This document shows, in pieces, positions 1 through 8,618 of a stretch of 64,000 nucleotides of DNA. Position numbers and translations under genes: made by a program. Below the pieces are notes generated by a model that was given only the letters and a program-made list of their open reading frames with translations, did not search any database and was not told where the DNA came from. Every line of letters begins with the position of its first letter. The stretch's first letter is position 1. Source of the DNA: Rhizobiaceae bacterium MnEN-MB40S (GTDB taxonomy: Bacteria; Pseudomonadota; Alphaproteobacteria; Rhizobiales; Rhizobiaceae); the NCBI GenBank assembly GCA_024343425.1, contig BRLC01000006.1, forward strand, positions 1 to 64,000, given 5' to 3'.

Positions 1-20
1 ATGGAGACGAGCGCGCCCAT
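1..20 (-). CDS. Start of a further lysis-region gene, cut by left edge
   Basis: The endolysin stop TAA overlaps an ATG by one base (TAATG), giving a possible translationally coupled gene beginning at 20 and running off the left edge. Only six codons are visible. By position it could be a holin or Rz-like gene, but nothing in the sequence shows that. Confidence 0.3.
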
Positions 21-814
21 TAGGCAAACACCTCTCGATAAGCCTCGATCCGCGCGTTCGCCGCTCGCGACTGGACGATCAGAACGATGGCGATCAGAAC
101 AGCCGCCGCAGCCACGCCGCCGACGATCCAACTCGTCAGCAGATCGAAGCCGGCCGGATCAATCGCGACCCCGCCGCCGGTCAGCGACCCGCCCGCGCCG
201 CTTGCTGCAGCCGCCTTCTGTTTGAACGCCGTCTCGTCCTTGCCGTCGACGACCTCGCGCCGGGCGATCTCCTCGACCTTCTGCGCCGCGCGCTGCTTCG
301 CCTTTTCTCCCGCGCCCTTCGTCATCGCTTCGGCCGCCATGGCGACGGCCTTGACCTCGATATCGGCGACGCGGTTCGACCAGCCCTTGCCGAAGGTCTT
401 CCAGATCTTCAGGCTCTGCATGAAGGAAAGCCGCTTGCGGCAGATCGCCCGCGCCGTCACAGTGTGATCCGGCGAACCAACGCTCGCCTTCAGCCATTTC
501 AGGCCGCGCGACACACCGGAATTCACCGCCGCGTCATAGACGGCAAGATCGACGCCCGGAACCAGATTGTATTTTACCGCCGTCGGATGCCAGTATTCGT
601 CGCGATAGAGCCGTAGCGCCTCGGAATAAGAGATTTCCCGCACCGGCTTTGCCGCCAGCTTCCGCTTTTTGAGCCAAGCCTGATAGGTCGCCTCCGTCAC
701 GCCATACATGGTCTTGCCACCCGGATCGGCCGCATGGTTCGACCACCCGCCCTCCCACTTGGCCGTGATTGCATGACACGCGTCAAAGCGATCGATTCCG
801 ATAGAAATCGTCAT
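20..814 (-). CDS. GH108-family endolysin with C-terminal membrane helix
   Basis: Likely an N-acetylmuramidase that degrades peptidoglycan at lysis. The N-terminal part carries the glycoside hydrolase 108 signature (WEGGWSNHAADPGGKTMYGVT, with the catalytic Glu in the first WEGG), followed by the peptidoglycan-binding region usual for the family. Residues near 230-255 form one hydrophobic helix (SWIVGGVAAAAVLIAIVLIV) close to the C-terminus, which suggests membrane anchoring. I chose ATG at 814 because GAGG lies 6 bases upstream; a TTG 12 bases earlier is less likely. It is separated from the tailspike gene by an antisense gene and a hairpin. It lies at the end of the virion module, as expected for lysis. 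Confidence 0.9.
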   Translation of the reverse strand: MTISIGIDRFDACHAITAKWEGGWSNHAADPGGKTMYGVTEATYQAWLKKRKLAAKPVREISYSEALRLYRDEYWHPTAVKYNLVPGVDLAVYDAAVNSGVSRGLKWLKASVGSPDHTVTARAICRKRLSFMQSLKIWKTFGKGWSNRVADIEVKAVAMAAEAMTKGAGEKAKQRAAQKVEEIARREVVDGKDETAFKQKAAAASGAGGSLTGGGVAIDPAGFDLLTSWIVGGVAAAAVLIAIVLIVQSRAANARIEAYREVFA

Positions 815-857
815 GGGGAACCTCAATTGTTTTGGTGTGAAAATCAGCGGTTGTCAG

Positions 858-877
858 AGAGGGTCTCAAGACCCTCT
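858..877. other. Perfect 8-bp stem hairpin between lysin and accessory gene
   Basis: AGAGGGTC, loop TCAA, GACCCTCT forms a perfect stem-loop upstream of the lysin gene and upstream of the divergent small gene at 1019. No T-tract follows on either strand, so it is not a classic intrinsic terminator. It could be a partial terminator or an mRNA structure controlling lysin translation. Confidence 0.5.
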
Positions 878-1018
878 TGAGTTCTCAGGAATTTTTGAGT
901 GTGCAGCCTGCAAGGTGCACGCATTAAGGGAGTGAACGACACTCAATCAAACATTGGTTGTTTCGCACAGATCTGATAAGTCGGTGGCTTTTAATGTATT
1001 GGGATTGAGCAATAGACT

Positions 1019-1471
1019 ATGGAGTACGATTTTCAACCCTACATTGGCGCAGGCCCATTGCGCTTCGGAATGACGACCGACGAGATAACAAACATCCTCG
1101 GCGCTCCGGATATGATCGAGTATTTCAGCAATGTTCCTGAGTACAGCCTTGAATACGCTTACGACAGGAATGGGTTTAGTATCTATTTCAACAAGGAGGG
1201 TTGCGTGGAGGCAATGTTGTTTATGCCGAATACCGGGCTTATCTTCGCAGGCAAAAACCTGAAAACGGTTCCACTTCTATCATTGAGAAGCTGGGTCTGG
1301 GAGAACGACCGTGAAATTGAGGAGGTCGAAGGTTTCGACTTTTGCTCATATCGGTTCGGCTTCTTCACAACTTCACTCAGCACCAATCATGACCCCGACA
1401 CTTCGGCATATTCAATCATGATGTTCAGACGGAACTATGTTGAAGACATGCGCGCCGCGGCGAATGCTTAG
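1019..1471 (+). CDS. Unknown 150-aa protein, probable accessory (moron) gene
   Basis: I do not recognise a family. The gene encodes a soluble protein of 150 aa, rich in aromatic and acidic residues, with no signal peptide or membrane helix. It lies on the strand opposite to all the surrounding late genes, and its end overlaps the convergent tailspike end by 4 bp. Its base composition is more AT-rich than its neighbours. A possible promoter (TTGGTT-N17-TAAGTC, about 60 bp upstream) would let it be expressed from the lysogen. Position, orientation and composition fit a lysogenic-conversion gene. The start is ATG at 1019 with a weak ribosome site. Confidence 0.75.
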   Translation: MEYDFQPYIGAGPLRFGMTTDEITNILGAPDMIEYFSNVPEYSLEYAYDRNGFSIYFNKEGCVEAMLFMPNTGLIFAGKNLKTVPLLSLRSWVWENDREIEEVEGFDFCSYRFGFFTTSLSTNHDPDTSAYSIMMFRRNYVEDMRAAANA

Positions 1472-3039
1472 ATGGTGACCGTCCCCTTCACCGCCACAGC
1501 CACAGTCGCCGGTTCAACAAACTCTCCGGTCTCGTCGAGGAACTGGACGCGCGCCATCCAGACTGACTTGTCACGGATCACCGGAATGATGATCCCCGGA
1601 TAGGATGACGGCGTCGCTTCCACGACGACCTGAAAGGCCGTGCTCGCCATCTGCCGATTAAAGGTGATTGAGAAATCGCTGTCGCTGTTGCGGGTGATGC
1701 CGTTGATGTTTGTCTCGGTCTCGATGGTAGGATCCGCGCCGGTGTTCGTCGTAAAGGCAACATAAGCTTCCGTCTTGCCGATGCCCTGGTCTCCGAAAAC
1801 CGAGACGATATTCTGCGTCTGGTTGGAGTCCGCGATCAGGCTGGAGGTGTCGCCGTCAAACTCTTTCGAGATCCGGTGGTCGGGGCTGGAAGAACGAAAC
1901 ACATTGCCGGTCGCGAACAACGAGGAGCCGGTGGAGAGCAGGACACAGCCGCCCGTGTCGTCGTCGTGGTAGCTCGAGGCGTTGGTGAGGGAGTGGTTCA
2001 GCACGTTTCGCACCCCGTCGAAGTGGTAGCCATAGAGCGAAAACGAGTCGGCGTAGCATTCCGAAACTATGTTGTTGTCGCCCACCAAGCGAAACGCCGT
2101 TTCCATCGTGCCCGTGGTCGGCACGTAGCTCCAGGGATGCACCCGGGATATCATCGAGCCATAGATCTGCCCCTGAACGCCGGTCTTGCAGCCCAGGATC
2201 ACCACGTCGGAGATCAGGGCGTCCGAGTTCGATCCGGTAAGGTCAAAGTAGATGCCGCGCGGTGAAGCGCCGGAGACGTCGAAATTGTTGTCGGCCGAGC
2301 GCTCCAGCAGGCCATCGTGGATGCGCGCCTCGTAGTTGTTGGCGCTTTGTCCCTCGGTGCCGAGATGGATGTAGTTGACATCGCAATCAGTGAAATGAAA
2401 ATCGGCGATTTCCACCGCCTCGTAATCCTTTAGAAAGAGAACCCGTTCTGCCAGATAGTTCGCGTCCATCTTGCCGCCTCGGAACCGGACACGCTTGATG
2501 CGGCTGGACGCTCCCGTGGCGACGTTTAGCATCGCATACATTGCGGTCTTGGCCCGGATGACGCATCCGGCCTGGAGCTCGAACGATACGCCAGGCAGCC
2601 ATTCGAGCTGCGAAGCAATCGCATATTTGCCGGGCAACCCGTGTACGGTCGCGCCATCATCAAACGCGGCCGCATAGTCGATCGCGGCCTGCATGGCGGC
2701 GCTGCAGTCAGTCGCATTGTCGGCCACAGCGCCGAAATGGTCGAAGGTAATGAATTCGTCGGCTGGAACCCAGAGCCGGCCGTCAGCTGTCGTCAACGCC
2801 GGCTCAGAAGCGCTTGATTCTTCCAGGTAAGAGAGCACTCTGCCATTGTGCGCCAAAAGCAAGGTTGTAGTAGCGGACGATACTGTCGCTGCTTCAGCCA
2901 GTTCGCGACTGGCAAAGAAAACCTGAAGTGCATTCAGAGAGTCCCGGAAATCCTCTTTCGATATGGCGTGGCCGCCGGAGGATGGAACACCGTCGATTTC
3001 GAAATCACGCAGAACGGTGTCGAATGGCAAAACCGCCAT
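1468..3039 (-). CDS. Tailspike or tail fibre with pectate-lyase-type beta-helix
   Basis: Probable receptor-binding tailspike. After a short N-terminal section (about residues 1-95) that should bind the virion, residues about 97-130 (FDHFGAVADNATDCSAAMQAAIDYA) match the entry motif of the Pectate_lyase_3 family. It is followed by a long run of short beta repeats (ISDVVILGCK, IVSECYADSF, NVLNHSLTNAS) typical of a right-handed beta-helix. The C-terminal 100 residues look like a separate trimerisation or tip domain. The start at 3039 is supported by AGGGAG 8 bases upstream; longer in-frame readings overlap the upstream gene. It begins 16 bp after the host-specificity gene. Confidence 0.85.
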   Translation of the reverse strand: MAVLPFDTVLRDFEIDGVPSSGGHAISKEDFRDSLNALQVFFASRELAEAATVSSATTTLLLAHNGRVLSYLEESSASEPALTTADGRLWVPADEFITFDHFGAVADNATDCSAAMQAAIDYAAAFDDGATVHGLPGKYAIASQLEWLPGVSFELQAGCVIRAKTAMYAMLNVATGASSRIKRVRFRGGKMDANYLAERVLFLKDYEAVEIADFHFTDCDVNYIHLGTEGQSANNYEARIHDGLLERSADNNFDVSGASPRGIYFDLTGSNSDALISDVVILGCKTGVQGQIYGSMISRVHPWSYVPTTGTMETAFRLVGDNNIVSECYADSFSLYGYHFDGVRNVLNHSLTNASSYHDDDTGGCVLLSTGSSLFATGNVFRSSSPDHRISKEFDGDTSSLIADSNQTQNIVSVFGDQGIGKTEAYVAFTTNTGADPTIETETNINGITRNSDSDFSITFNRQMASTAFQVVVEATPSSYPGIIIPVIRDKSVWMARVQFLDETGEFVEPATVAVAVKGTVTI

Positions 3040-3055
3040 AGTCGATATCTCCCTA

Positions 3056-5116
3056 TCAATCCACGACAACAGAGCCAGTTGCGACGGCGGTTGATTCCAC
3101 GCCGGCTGCATTGGCTGCATAAATCCAGTAGTAGTAAGTCCCGGCGTCGAGCTCCCCTTCGACGAGGTCCATGACCGTCGAAACCGGGCCATAGACCGGC
3201 GAAGCGGTCACTTCTTCCGAGCCGCCTTCATCGTTCGTCGTATTGCGGCGGATCACCGTCCGACTGAAGTTGTCGTTGTCCGGTGTTGTCCATTGCAGTG
3301 CGATCTCTCCGACGCCGGGTGTCGCACTCACAGAAGAGACGGGATCGGGTGCGGCCTCATCTGTCGTCGGTGTGATTGTGATTGAATCGGTCCAGTCGCT
3401 TGGCCTGTTGCGAGCCGTGATATGTCGAATCTGGAACTCGTATTCCGTTTCGTCACTCAAGTTGGGGCTTTCGGCTTCCGTCGCGCCGCTTGACACGGAG
3501 ATCGGTATCCACTGGCTCGCGGCCGTTCTCTTGAACTGGGCCTCAACGGAGACAGATTCCGCCGGCGGCGCATCAAACCCGATCAGCGCATAGGGCAGGT
3601 TTGCGGAGATCCGCTTTATTGTAACGACAAATCCGGTCGGTTCCGGAACTGTTGTATCTTCATCGATATCGGTCGTTTCGGGCTTGTCGCCCTCTTCGGT
3701 CGCTGGTGCCCATGCCTCGGATTCTTCCGGAAGCGAGATCACGTCCAGAACCACGCCGAGCAGAATACCGCCCTCCCCGAAATTGAATTCAAGATCCTGG
3801 ATTTCGAAGACATGATCGATCCCGAAGGCCTCCAGTCGAATGCGAACCAGGTCCTCTCCGATCAGCGCCAGACCTCTCATGTTCGCCGCGAACCGCCCTG
3901 CCCATTCGGGATTGCGCCTGTACCAGCGCTTTTTCATCAGTCGCCGGCACTGCCCATGGCTCGGCGACATGGGATAGGTCACATCGTCGACTTCTATGCC
4001 ACGCGCGACGATATCGTCTTCGTCCTCCCACGGATCGGCGTCGCCTGTTGCATAATCGGCGTCCGGATCGAGAAAGGTCGCCCTGATCGTGTTCGGCCGC
4101 TGCTCAATGTCGAGTCCGCGCGTCAGCTCGATCACGTCGATGATCGAGTCCTCGTCGAGCGTCACATCCGGTTCAGTCCATGTACCGATCTTCAGCGTCA
4201 CGCCGCCATCCGCGGTTGGCACGATCCGACCGTCGGTGCAGGCAAGCATTCGACCGATCACATCGGCCGGCCTCTCCTGCAGGGAATAGCTGCCCCACAA
4301 GCGATAACGCTCCTCCGTACCGCCTGCCTTGAGGGACACCGCCTCGGCGCACCGCGCAAAGGCTTCCTCCCATCCCAACTGCGCCAGAGACGTCGTCAGG
4401 GCTGATTCAGGCAGGCGCATACCGTCCGCACTGATCAGGTAATCGCGTATCACGCTCGCGCCGTTATCATCCCAGGCAGTCGCGCCGGTTGTCGGATTTT
4501 TGATCTTTGCTCCCCGCAGCACGACGCGAAACAGCGTGTTGATGCCGTTGGGGAAGATCTCGGCGTAGTCCTCTTCACCGACCGGAAGCTGCACCGAGTA
4601 CAGCATGGCGATGCCCTCGCCTCTGTGATCCTCCGTGAATGCATCAAAAGGCGGCGTAAAGGGCTCGTCAGAAGACGCGCCGAGCCTTGTAATGATGCTG
4701 CATCGCGATCCGCCATACGACGTGAAATAGGGATCGGATTGAACGAATTCGCTGCCGTCCAATGTCACCTGGTTATCGTCAATCCAGAACTGTTCTATCC
4801 CGTCGATCTCGCCGTGAGAGAGGGCGATAATCTTGTGGAACCCGCCTCGTTTGGTGGCGGCGAACAGCCACGGCCCGGATGTTTTCACGCGGCCATAGTG
4901 ACGCACGCGCGCAGCCGTGTTTTGCCGCGTGCTTTGCTGGACATCCTCCGGCCGCGGTTCCTGCGGTCTCGTCAGGATGGAGCTGACATAGCTGATCCCG
5001 ACCGAGATACCGGTATAGGCGGCGATCGTCACACCCCAGAAGATCGCATTGGCCGCCGCAGTGGTGGTGGCGACCGAGGCCGCGATGGTGGCAATCGCGG
5101 TTATTGCTCCCGGCAC
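3056..5116 (-). CDS. Tail tip / host-specificity protein with fibronectin type III domains
   Basis: Large tail-tip protein in the position of lambda J and of GTA gp15. An N-terminal hydrophobic stretch (AITAIATIAASVATTTAAANAIFWGVTIAAY) is followed by the conserved tip core (RHYGRVKTSGPW, then the GEIDGIEQFWIDD region) and, after about residue 480, at least two fibronectin type III-like segments (ETEYEFQIRHITARNRPSDWT and GTYYYWIYAANAAGVES). I prefer GTG at 5116, preceded by GGAGG at 5 bases; a GTG four codons earlier is also possible. The start overlaps the preceding gene by 16 bp, consistent with translational coupling. Confidence 0.85.
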   Translation of the reverse strand: MPGAITAIATIAASVATTTAAANAIFWGVTIAAYTGISVGISYVSSILTRPQEPRPEDVQQSTRQNTAARVRHYGRVKTSGPWLFAATKRGGFHKIIALSHGEIDGIEQFWIDDNQVTLDGSEFVQSDPYFTSYGGSRCSIITRLGASSDEPFTPPFDAFTEDHRGEGIAMLYSVQLPVGEEDYAEIFPNGINTLFRVVLRGAKIKNPTTGATAWDDNGASVIRDYLISADGMRLPESALTTSLAQLGWEEAFARCAEAVSLKAGGTEERYRLWGSYSLQERPADVIGRMLACTDGRIVPTADGGVTLKIGTWTEPDVTLDEDSIIDVIELTRGLDIEQRPNTIRATFLDPDADYATGDADPWEDEDDIVARGIEVDDVTYPMSPSHGQCRRLMKKRWYRRNPEWAGRFAANMRGLALIGEDLVRIRLEAFGIDHVFEIQDLEFNFGEGGILLGVVLDVISLPEESEAWAPATEEGDKPETTDIDEDTTVPEPTGFVVTIKRISANLPYALIGFDAPPAESVSVEAQFKRTAASQWIPISVSSGATEAESPNLSDETEYEFQIRHITARNRPSDWTDSITITPTTDEAAPDPVSSVSATPGVGEIALQWTTPDNDNFSRTVIRRNTTNDEGGSEEVTASPVYGPVSTVMDLVEGELDAGTYYYWIYAANAAGVESTAVATGSVVVD

Positions 5117-5502
5117 GGCACCCTCCACGCTCTCGCGAGCCCATTTGATGAAGCCGCCATAAACCCGTTCACATCACGGCCGACCCACAGCCGACCCGAG
5201 CAGATCGCCATCACCAGCATGTTTCTGATCCGCACCAGGCCGACGTCGCCCGGCTGAGGATTACGCGTCCGCTTCAGTTCGGCGTGTCGCATGACCGCAA
5301 GCACCGCACGCGCCAGGTATCGGGCGTCGTCATCTATCCATGCGATCGCGTCTGCGCGGCAGCGATGCCGACGGCCATAGCGGTCAAGCGGCGAGAACCC
5401 GGCGCGCAAGCTCACCCATCGATCAGCCATGGCGCAGCAATCCGTCTCGCCCCAGGCGAACGGTTTCGCCGTTTCGATTTCCAGAAACGTTCTGAGATCC
5501 AT
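5101..5502 (-). CDS. DUF6950-like tail assembly protein (NlpC/P60-like position)
   Basis: A 133-aa protein starting MDLRTFLEIE. It contains WGETDCCAMADRW, which resembles the catalytic-Cys segment of NlpC/P60 cysteine peptidases, and a later GDVGLVR segment. In lambda and GTA tail operons an NlpC/P60 peptidase (gpK, gp14) sits exactly here, between the gpL-like and J-like genes. It may therefore process the tail tip or open peptidoglycan during entry. The His partner of the catalytic pair is not obvious, so catalysis is uncertain. The start at 5502 overlaps nothing; a longer reading would overlap the upstream gene. Confidence 0.7.
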   Translation of the reverse strand: MDLRTFLEIETAKPFAWGETDCCAMADRWVSLRAGFSPLDRYGRRHRCRADAIAWIDDDARYLARAVLAVMRHAELKRTRNPQPGDVGLVRIRNMLVMAICSGRLWVGRDVNGFMAASSNGLARAWRVPCREQ

Positions 5503-5515
5503 AGGTCGGGACGTG

Positions 5516-6106
5516 TCAATAGTCGGGATAGGTAAAGACCTTGTTCCGCAATGACGGAACAAACTGACAGATCAGGTCGCCGGGAACGCGCGCCTGCTGA
5601 TCGGTGTCGGTGTAGCGGCCCGCTGGCGGTAAAGACCGATTGTACCAGATGTTTTCTGCCGCGATTGCAATGCGACGCACGCCGCCGGTTTCCTCCTCGT
5701 GCCGCGTCCAGGTGACGCGCGGCTTGCGCATGTAGCCCCAGGCGATTGCGATTGGCGATCCGTAGGTCTGCCACTCCGCGTCGATCAGCTGCAGGAACAC
5801 CGTTACGACCTGCCCTTCAACTTCTTCCGTTTCGGCAAGAGCTTTTGCAAAGATGTCCGGAGCCACACCCGCCACACCGTGAAGAGACAGTTCAAAACGT
5901 TCAGACACAGGCTCTCTGGAGAACTGGATGCCGCTGACCTGACCGGTCCCGTAGAGCGGGGTCCAAATCTCGTCGGCGGCCATCAAATCCCGCTCGCCGT
6001 TCCAGACCCGAACGGTCTCCGACACGAAGTCGAACTGAGTCAGGATCGCACAACGCACTTCAGTCTGCGACAGCGCCTCAATCTCGTCGGCGGTAAAGAA
6101 CGCCAA
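5516..6106 (-). CDS. Tail tip protein of the DUF2163 / GTA gp13 type
   Basis: A 196-aa protein in the lambda L / GTA gp13 position. The pattern of short beta segments, with VRVWNGERDLMAADEIWTPLYGTGQVSGI near the N-terminus and the C-terminal WYNRSLPPAGRYTDTDQQARVPGD, matches the phage proteins that connect the tube end to the host-specificity protein. It starts 3 bp after the previous stop. I base the role on order and general resemblance. I cannot confirm the family without a profile search. Confidence 0.7.
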   Translation of the reverse strand: MAFFTADEIEALSQTEVRCAILTQFDFVSETVRVWNGERDLMAADEIWTPLYGTGQVSGIQFSREPVSERFELSLHGVAGVAPDIFAKALAETEEVEGQVVTVFLQLIDAEWQTYGSPIAIAWGYMRKPRVTWTRHEEETGGVRRIAIAAENIWYNRSLPPAGRYTDTDQQARVPGDLICQFVPSLRNKVFTYPDY

Positions 6107-6109
6107 GAC

Positions 6110-6808
6110 TTACAAATCCTCGATAAGTTCGACCGACGGGTAACCGTAGGCGGGCATCTGTAGATCGAGCCGCATCGCGTCGTCGGAGCGCAATCGCATT
6201 CGACAGGTCGGCCTGTCGAAATTCAGTCTGGCGCCACTGGCCACGGCCTCGCGGAGCGGCGGCCGAAACGTCATCGCCGCGGTGTCCTCGTCCCAGGACC
6301 TGATCTGATACCAGCGCGGGCCCTTGCCAGCATGATCGATCGAAAACACCTGTCCGGGCTGCAGCCGAGGAGCATTGGCGACCGACGCCGTCATCGCTGT
6401 CGCGCCAAGCGCTAGATCTCCTGAAACGGTCACGTCAACAATACCGCCGACATAGCCGCTTCCATCCGAGAAATAGGAGTCATCGCTGTGCGGCACCGCC
6501 GAGAACAATGTGGTGTAATCGAGACCGCTCGCGAAGGGAGCATAGGCCTGCTCATAGGCAGGCAATGGGACGTCGATCGCATTCAGCCGGCCATCGCACC
6601 AGGCCTCGATAGCGCGCCAGGTGAGCAGTGTGTCGCGGTCGTAAACTGGAACGCTCGACAATGTCGCAGCCCAGACGCCGGCGTCGCTTGCGACGATCTG
6701 CGTCCGGCCCGATACCGAAGCGCCGCCCGATAGTGTTCTGGGCGCGAGACGCGGCAGCGTCGCCGCCTGAGGTTTCAGAACCGCCGAAGGCCAGGATGGT
6801 ATGGTCAC
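6110..6808 (-). CDS. Distal tail-like protein (gpM / GTA gp12 position)
   Basis: A 232-aa protein of the tail tip cluster. It has a Trp-rich N-terminal section, a central beta-rich domain (VDVTVSGDLALGATAM to FSIDHAGKGPRWYQIRS) and a C-terminal motif common in rhizobial prophages (PPLREAV, then FDRPTCRMRL). Its start overlaps the tape-measure stop by 4 bp. The usual role at this place is a distal tail ring that nucleates tube assembly; this is inferred from position. Confidence 0.65.
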   Translation of the reverse strand: MTIPSWPSAVLKPQAATLPRLAPRTLSGGASVSGRTQIVASDAGVWAATLSSVPVYDRDTLLTWRAIEAWCDGRLNAIDVPLPAYEQAYAPFASGLDYTTLFSAVPHSDDSYFSDGSGYVGGIVDVTVSGDLALGATAMTASVANAPRLQPGQVFSIDHAGKGPRWYQIRSWDEDTAAMTFRPPLREAVASGARLNFDRPTCRMRLRSDDAMRLDLQMPAYGYPSVELIEDL

Positions 6809-8610
6809 TGGTAGCGCCTCTGCTTCTCGGCCATAGCCTGCGGGAGCTGCTTGTTCGTCTGCTGCACAGATCCGCCGATGATCGCCGGCGCGCTGGAGCG
6901 GACGGTCTGCACCGCCTGGTCTTTCACGAAGGATCGGAATCCGGCGTCACTGTCGAAGCTCACACCGATACTGTTGTTGAGATCGACGGCGATACGCTGT
7001 GCGGCGCCAGACTGCAGCCGCGGGCCGACCAGTTTCGACATCGGGATGACAGTAGCCGGGCCCTTGATGATTTCGGGTTCCCCCGCCTCGCCGGCAATCC
7101 CCCACTGTCCGGCCGGGATTTCGCCGCCCTCGGCAAACAAACCCGCAAACAGACCTCCGCCTGTTGTTCCGAACAGGCCGGCAAGAGCTCCTTGTCCGAG
7201 AAGAAGGGCTTGGGCAGCGAGTAAAGCAACTTGCACGCCCAGCCTTTTGAGCTGCTCTTCCATGTCTTCAGCGCCCGTCTGCCAGATCTCAAAGGCCTGG
7301 ATGCCGTAGTCTGCAAGCGCATGTAGCGAACCCGCAAAGGCTCTCTGCTGTTCTTCAAGCTGCTTCTGTTCTTCGGCCACGGCCGCAATTGCCTGGCGCT
7401 CTTGTTCGAGCCGGTCGACGAGCGCGATAATCTGCTGGCCCTGTTCGGAGGAAGCGCCGACTCCAGCGGCGCGAAGCTGGATCAGCTTTTCCTGCTCGAC
7501 TTGCGTACGGCCGAGCAGCTCAATCTCCAACGTCAAGGCATCAATGGTTTGCTGGGCGCTGGACGCACTGGAGCCTGATGAAGATCTGGCCGATCCTGTC
7601 CGATTGTTATTGGCCGGTTCCGGGATCATCGTTCGAGGCACATCATATTGATAATCGCCCGCGCCACCGAAAGGATCGAGCGGATTGGCGGCCATCTGTT
7701 GCTGTTGCTGAATCTGCTTGATCTCATCCGGATCGGTGACAATGCCCCTGCCAGGCACGAACACGGCGTCCTGATTTGCGCCTACGAGCTTACCAAGTTT
7801 CTCGAAGATTGATACATTTCCAAGATTGCCCAGCTTCTCCTCAATCCAGTCGACTGCGTCTCCCATCTCGTAGAATGCATCCACGACGGTGAGAATGGCC
7901 TGCTGCATGTTGACCTCAAAGCGACGGCTGACCCGTGTCCAGTCATCGTCGAATTCCTCGGCCCGCCGCAGCAGCTGCTCCTCGATGACGCCGCCGGCGT
8001 TCGCGGCTTCACCAGCCAGATCCCGCACGCCCTTGGCGCCGTTGCGCATGGCGAGCACCATATCGCCACCCGACCGGCCGAAGGCTTCCGTGGCCAGATA
8101 AAGCTTGTTCTGGGAGCTTTCCGCGCCGGCGATCAGGTCGGCATATTCAGTCAGCAGCTGATTGACCGATTTCATCTCGCCATTCGCGTCGAAGAGCGAG
8201 ATGTTATTGGCGTCGAGGATTTTCTTCAGGTTGCCGGTTCCTGTCTGAGCCTCCGTCAGTCGCTTGTTGAACTGCTCCATTGCCATTGTGAATTTGTCGG
8301 CCTCGACGCCGGCAAGACCAAAACCGAACTGCAGGCGCTGGAATTCGTCTGTCAGCAGTCCAACCTTGTCCGCGTCCTTCGCAAGCCGCGACATGTCCTC
8401 CACGACAGACCGCACCGCTCCTGCACTCACGCCGATTCCGGCGAGAGCCGCGGCGGCTCCAGCAATGTTGGTGCGGGCAGCGCCGACCGCATTCATCGAG
8501 ACGCCGAGCCGGCGCACCCCGGCGTCGGATGTCCGCACCCGGCGATCGAACGAATTGAATGCGGCGTCCGAGCGATCGCGCGCACGGATGTTCCAGCTAA
8601 GATCCGGCAT
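6805..8610 (-). CDS. Tail tape measure protein
   Basis: A 601-aa tape measure that sets tail length. The N-terminal half is alpha-helical and matches phage tape-measure proteins (repeated ADKVGLLTDEFQRLQFGFGL, MAMEQFNKRLTEAQTGTGN, ATEAFGRSGGDMVLAM). Hydrophobic residues lie near 45-65 and 470-500. The second half holds a coiled coil (VEQEKLIQLRAAGVG to EEQKQLEEQQRA) and the usual C-terminal GLFAEGGEIPAGQWGIAGEAGPE-like motif. It is short for the family, which predicts a tail well under lambda length. It follows the tail chaperone pair, as in nearly all siphophages. Confidence 0.92.
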   Translation of the reverse strand: MPDLSWNIRARDRSDAAFNSFDRRVRTSDAGVRRLGVSMNAVGAARTNIAGAAAALAGIGVSAGAVRSVVEDMSRLAKDADKVGLLTDEFQRLQFGFGLAGVEADKFTMAMEQFNKRLTEAQTGTGNLKKILDANNISLFDANGEMKSVNQLLTEYADLIAGAESSQNKLYLATEAFGRSGGDMVLAMRNGAKGVRDLAGEAANAGGVIEEQLLRRAEEFDDDWTRVSRRFEVNMQQAILTVVDAFYEMGDAVDWIEEKLGNLGNVSIFEKLGKLVGANQDAVFVPGRGIVTDPDEIKQIQQQQQMAANPLDPFGGAGDYQYDVPRTMIPEPANNNRTGSARSSSGSSASSAQQTIDALTLEIELLGRTQVEQEKLIQLRAAGVGASSEQGQQIIALVDRLEQERQAIAAVAEEQKQLEEQQRAFAGSLHALADYGIQAFEIWQTGAEDMEEQLKRLGVQVALLAAQALLLGQGALAGLFGTTGGGLFAGLFAEGGEIPAGQWGIAGEAGEPEIIKGPATVIPMSKLVGPRLQSGAAQRIAVDLNNSIGVSFDSDAGFRSFVKDQAVQTVRSSAPAIIGGSVQQTNKQLPQAMAEKQRRYQ

Positions 8611-8618
8611 GTTCGGTC

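Noticed and set aside
858..877. Intrinsic terminator of the tail operon
   Set aside because: The stem is perfect but no T-run follows on either strand.
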